From: Leptotrichia sp. HSP-536
GTDB lineage: Bacteria > Fusobacteriota > Fusobacteriia > Fusobacteriales > Leptotrichiaceae
Reading direction: 5' to 3'
Assembly: GCF_041199985.1 (NCBI RefSeq)
Contig: NZ_CP165647.1
Span: 1,240,001 to 1,304,000 of the forward strand
DNA length: 64,000 nucleotides
Shown here: positions 61,853 to 64,000 of the stretch, one piece after another
How positions within the stretch are numbered: position 1 is the first letter of the stretch
Layout: every line of letters begins with the position of its first letter
The notes under the pieces: generated by a model
The model's database searches: none
What the model saw: the letters and a program-made list of their open reading frames with translations, nothing else
What the model was told of the DNA's origin: nothing
Translations under genes and position numbers: made by a program

Positions 61853-61895
61853 ACATATGCTATAAAAAAATCAAAAAAAACACAATATCTTGTGT
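61848..61895 (+). promoter_or_regulatory. tandem NrdR-box-like operator
   Basis: The second box, ACACAATATCTTGTGT (61880-61895), fits the NrdR box ACACwATATATwGTGT at 15 of 16 positions. A weaker first box, ACACTACATATGCTAT (61848-61863), fits at 11-12. Their starts are 32 bp apart (three helical turns), the usual NrdR arrangement. Confidence 0.75.
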
Positions 61896-61926
61896 TTTAC
61901 TTTTAAATTAGGAGGAAAATAGTAAA

Positions 61927-62166
61927 ATGAGAAAAATAGTAAAATTTGAAAAAAATGACTGCAACCCATGTGCAATGGTGTCAGACTTATTAGATAAAAA
62001 AGGTGTAGAATACGAAAGAGTAAATCCATTCGACAATCCAGAAATGGCTGTAAAATACAGAGTAAGAAGTGTTCCAACAGTAATTTTATTTGAAGAAAAC
62101 GAAGAAATAAAAAGAACAATTGGATTTAAGCCAGAAGAAATTAACGAAATCATTTCAATGATGTAA
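61927..62166 (+). CDS. nrdH: glutaredoxin-like NrdH redoxin
   Basis: 79 residues. The CxxC is CNPC (Cys12, Cys15), followed by VRSVPTVILF (cis-Pro loop), FKPEEINEIIS and the thioredoxin-like fold. It reduces the NrdE disulfide after each turnover. AGGAGG precedes the ATG. First gene of the NrdR-controlled unit. Confidence 0.92.
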   Translation: MRKIVKFEKNDCNPCAMVSDLLDKKGVEYERVNPFDNPEMAVKYRVRSVPTVILFEENEEIKRTIGFKPEEINEIISMM

Positions 62167-62190
62167 AATATATATTTTTAAGGAGTTATT

Positions 62191-62694
62191 ATGATAGAAA
62201 AAAAAGATATATATAAATATGAGAAAAAACAAATCTCAGATAAAATTATAGATCAAGAAAAACCAAATTGTGGAAATTATGAAGATTACATAGATAGATA
62301 TTATAAAATTTATAATAAAATGTCAGAAAATGAAAAAATTCGTTCGAGATATATATTGTTAATAAGCGGAGCAATAATAACAGGAGTAATTAGTTTGATA
62401 AAAGATGATAAATTTAAGTTTTTTATTTTTTTAGATATTATATTTTTAGTGGCTATTCTTGTAGGAGGATTGAGTATATTAATTTTTTTACTAGCAACAT
62501 ATGAATACAAAGAAGCACTAATAATAGAAGAAGATATTTATCAAAAAAATTTATCAAATGATATTGCACAAAAAAAACGAGAAAATAATAAATTTACTAA
62601 GAAGATAGAATGTTTAGATAGAATAATTGAAATTTTGTTAATAATTTTATTTGTATTACTAACAATCAGTGTATTAATGTATTGTAAAAAATAA
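62191..62694 (+). CDS. uncharacterised membrane protein in the nrd region
   Basis: 167 residues. A charged N-terminal half (YEKKQISDKIIDQEKPNCGNYEDYIDRYYKIYNKMSE) is followed by two hydrophobic segments (LLISGAIITGVISL; FLDIIFLVAILVGGLSILIFLLATYEY), a helical loop and a final hydrophobic segment. It resembles SLATT-type domains in shape (charged helix, paired helices, cytosolic helix, final helix), but not clearly. It is translated 24 bp after nrdH and precedes a small Pro-rich peptide. Confidence 0.7.
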   Translation: MIEKKDIYKYEKKQISDKIIDQEKPNCGNYEDYIDRYYKIYNKMSENEKIRSRYILLISGAIITGVISLIKDDKFKFFIFLDIIFLVAILVGGLSILIFLLATYEYKEALIIEEDIYQKNLSNDIAQKKRENNKFTKKIECLDRIIEILLIILFVLLTISVLMYCKK

Positions 62695-62712
62695 TTAAGG
62701 AGATGATTTAAA

Positions 62713-62802
62713 ATGAATAAAAATAAACAAACACAAATAAAAATTCCTGGAGGAGAAAGTTGCCCTCCACCAAAGCCAAAGCCAAAGCCAAGACCTAAAT
62801 AA
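62713..62802 (+). CDS. 29-residue proline-rich small protein
   Basis: ATG at 62713 preceded by AAGGAGATG at good spacing. It codes for MNKNKQTQIKIPGGESCPPP followed by a KPKPKPRPK tail. No homologue recognised. It is placed 18 bp after the membrane protein gene and just before a terminator hairpin, so the two may act together, for example as a membrane protein and its Pro-rich partner. Very short; low certainty as a protein. Confidence 0.45.
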   Translation: MNKNKQTQIKIPGGESCPPPKPKPKPRPK

Positions 62803-62814
62803 AGCAAAAAATAG

Positions 62815-62843
62815 TTGAAAAAGTTGAAATTATACTTTTTCAA
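62815..62843 (+). terminator. intra-operon terminator or attenuator
   Basis: Perfect 10-bp stem TTGAAAAAGT (62815-62824) with ACTTTTTCAA (62834-62843), followed by TTTTTATTT. It would separate nrdH and the two small genes from nrdI-nrdE, or allow partial readthrough. Confidence 0.75.
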
Positions 62844-62881
62844 TTTTTATTTGATAATTTATATGATTTAAGGAAGTAAAA

Positions 62882-63253
62882 ATGTATATATATTACGATT
62901 CAAAAACAGGAAATGTTGAACGATTCACAAAAAAAATGCAAACACAACGTCCAGACTGGCATTTTATAAAGATAAATCCAACTATGGTAATCAAAAATGA
63001 AGGACATTTTCTAACATTTACAACAAAAATCGGAGAAATTCCAGCAACAACAGACGAATTTCTACAAAATGAAAATAACAGTAAACTATTAAAATCAGTA
63101 AGTTCCAGCGGAAACATAAACTGGGGACAATTTTTCGCACTAGCGGCTGATAAGATTCAGGAAAAATACGGAATTCCAGTATTAATGAAATTTGAGCTGT
63201 CGGGAACAAGTACGGAAGTGGAAAATTATATCAAGTATTTGGAAAATAATTAA
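62882..63253 (+). CDS. nrdI: flavodoxin-like NrdI
   Basis: 123 residues beginning MYIYYDSKTGNVERFTKKMQ, the FMN-binding loop of NrdI, with TFTTKIGEIPATTDEFL, SSSGNINWGQFF and a C-terminal FELSGTSTEVENY. It supplies reduced flavin or superoxide for assembling the dimanganese-tyrosyl radical of NrdF. AAGGAAG before the ATG; starts 24 bp before nrdE. Confidence 0.94.
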   Translation: MYIYYDSKTGNVERFTKKMQTQRPDWHFIKINPTMVIKNEGHFLTFTTKIGEIPATTDEFLQNENNSKLLKSVSSSGNINWGQFFALAADKIQEKYGIPVLMKFELSGTSTEVENYIKYLENN

Positions 63254-63276
63254 TAAAATAAATGGGAGATAGGATA

Positions 63277-64000
63277 ATGGTAGATAAAAGAGCAAAAAAA
63301 TGGATATACTTAAATAACGAGATAATGGTAAAAAAAGGGGAGGATTTTCAGCTTGAAAAAGATAAAGAGGCTGTTTATTCGTATTTTGTAGATTATGTAA
63401 ATAAAAATACGGTGTTTTTTCATAACCTTGAGGAAAAGATGAGATATTTGATAAAAAATGATTATTATATTGATTTTTATGAGATGTATAGCCATGATGA
63501 GATAAAGGAAGTGTTTAAGCTGGTTTATGATAAAAAGTTCAGGTTTGCTTCGTTTATGAGTGCATCAAAATTTTATCAAAGTTATGCTTTGATGGATGAC
63601 ACTGGGGAGAAATTCTTGGAAAGATATGAGGATAGAATTGCTGCCGTTTCGCTTTATTTGGCACAGGGGAATGCTGAAAAGGCGAAAGAATATGCTTTGA
63701 TGTTGATAAATCAAGAATATCAGCCAGCTACTCCTACTTTTTTAAATTCTGGGAAAAAACGTTCCGGGGAACTTGTTTCCTGTTTTCTTGATGAAATGGG
63801 GGATAATCTGAGTGGAATCGGGTATATTTTTGATTCTTCAATGAAACTTTCTTCGATTGGTGGAGGAGTTTCGATAAATCTCTCTAAAATCAGGGCAAGA
63901 GGGGAAGCTATAAAAGGAGTGGAAGGTAGAGCTTCTGGAGTTTTGCCGATTATGAAGATTTTAGAGGATATTTTTTCGTATGCAAATCAGTTGGGGCAAA
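63277..64000 (+). CDS. nrdE: class Ib ribonucleotide reductase alpha subunit NrdE (5' part)
   Basis: 241 codons are visible from ATG at 63277 and the frame is open to the window end. The start is supported by GGGAGAT upstream. Recognisable parts: N-terminal domain (YLNNEIMVKKGEDFQLEKDKE), QPATPTFLNSGKKRSGELVSCFLDEMGDNL (with the first redox Cys), and SSIGGGVSINLSKIRARG. It reduces ribonucleoside diphosphates to dNDPs. It follows nrdI by 23 bp; nrdF should lie downstream, beyond the window. Confidence 0.95.
   Translation, partial: MVDKRAKKWIYLNNEIMVKKGEDFQLEKDKEAVYSYFVDYVNKNTVFFHNLEEKMRYLIKNDYYIDFYEMYSHDEIKEVFKLVYDKKFRFASFMSASKFYQSYALMDDTGEKFLERYEDRIAAVSLYLAQGNAEKAKEYALMLINQEYQPATPTFLNSGKKRSGELVSCFLDEMGDNLSGIGYIFDSSMKLSSIGGGVSINLSKIRARGEAIKGVEGRASGVLPIMKILEDIFSYANQLGQ

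Overview
The window is strongly AT-rich chromosomal DNA, almost certainly from Leptotrichia or a close relative in the Fusobacteriota. This is inferred from the diderm traits (autotransporter, several lipoproteins), the anaerobic sulfite reductase, class Ib ribonucleotide reductase, the N-terminally extended L27 with its Prp protease, and the low-GC codon use. No species-level marker was tested. Most genes lie on the minus strand in long runs with clear sigma70-type promoters (TTGACA-like box, 17 bp, TATAAT-like box) and hairpin/T-run terminators.

Layout. 1-4132: a partial lipoprotein-type autotransporter and a decayed IS bounded by a 25-bp direct repeat. 4400-9030: ligA and a secreted M13 peptidase with a 13-residue repeat array. 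9349-16014: a MetNI importer with two MetQ lipoproteins, a DUF1858 protein and a polar amino-acid ABC importer. 16294-24914: a YiiG-like lipoprotein, AEC transporter, mnmA, an M15 peptidase, mscL, queH, an aminotransferase and a peptidoglycan amidase operon. 24919-30476: mostly uncharacterised envelope proteins. 30843-34370: an FAD-dependent NADH oxidase, a small acidic protein, a Fic protein with a ruined catalytic motif and a broken IS5-family element. 34430-38299: FNT channel-asrA-asrB-asrC. 38593-41466: rplU-prp-rpmA, tRNA-Ser(GGA), an SDR enzyme and a RelBE-like toxin-antitoxin pair. 41578-48851: a split block that looks like pieces of a contractile-injection or type VI-like apparatus (tube-like protein, two unknown proteins, VgrG-like spike) around udk, a second CoA-disulfide-reductase-like flavoprotein and a potassium channel. 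49348-61583: a 12-gene colinear run from asnS to ychF, including dprA, topA, a Xer recombinase and yqeH. 61824-64000: the nrdH-nrdI-nrdE region with a tandem NrdR-box-like operator.

Functional picture: sulfite reduction with sulfide export (FNT plus AsrABC), amino-acid and methionine uptake by ABC importers, cell-wall remodelling at the envelope (amidase, M15, M13), and dNTP supply under NrdR-type control. The least explained parts are the VgrG/tube-like block, the two extra small genes inserted between nrdH and nrdI, the dispersed ~105-bp intergenic repeat, and the IS with the unusually long target duplication. I see no CRISPR array, rRNA or prophage.
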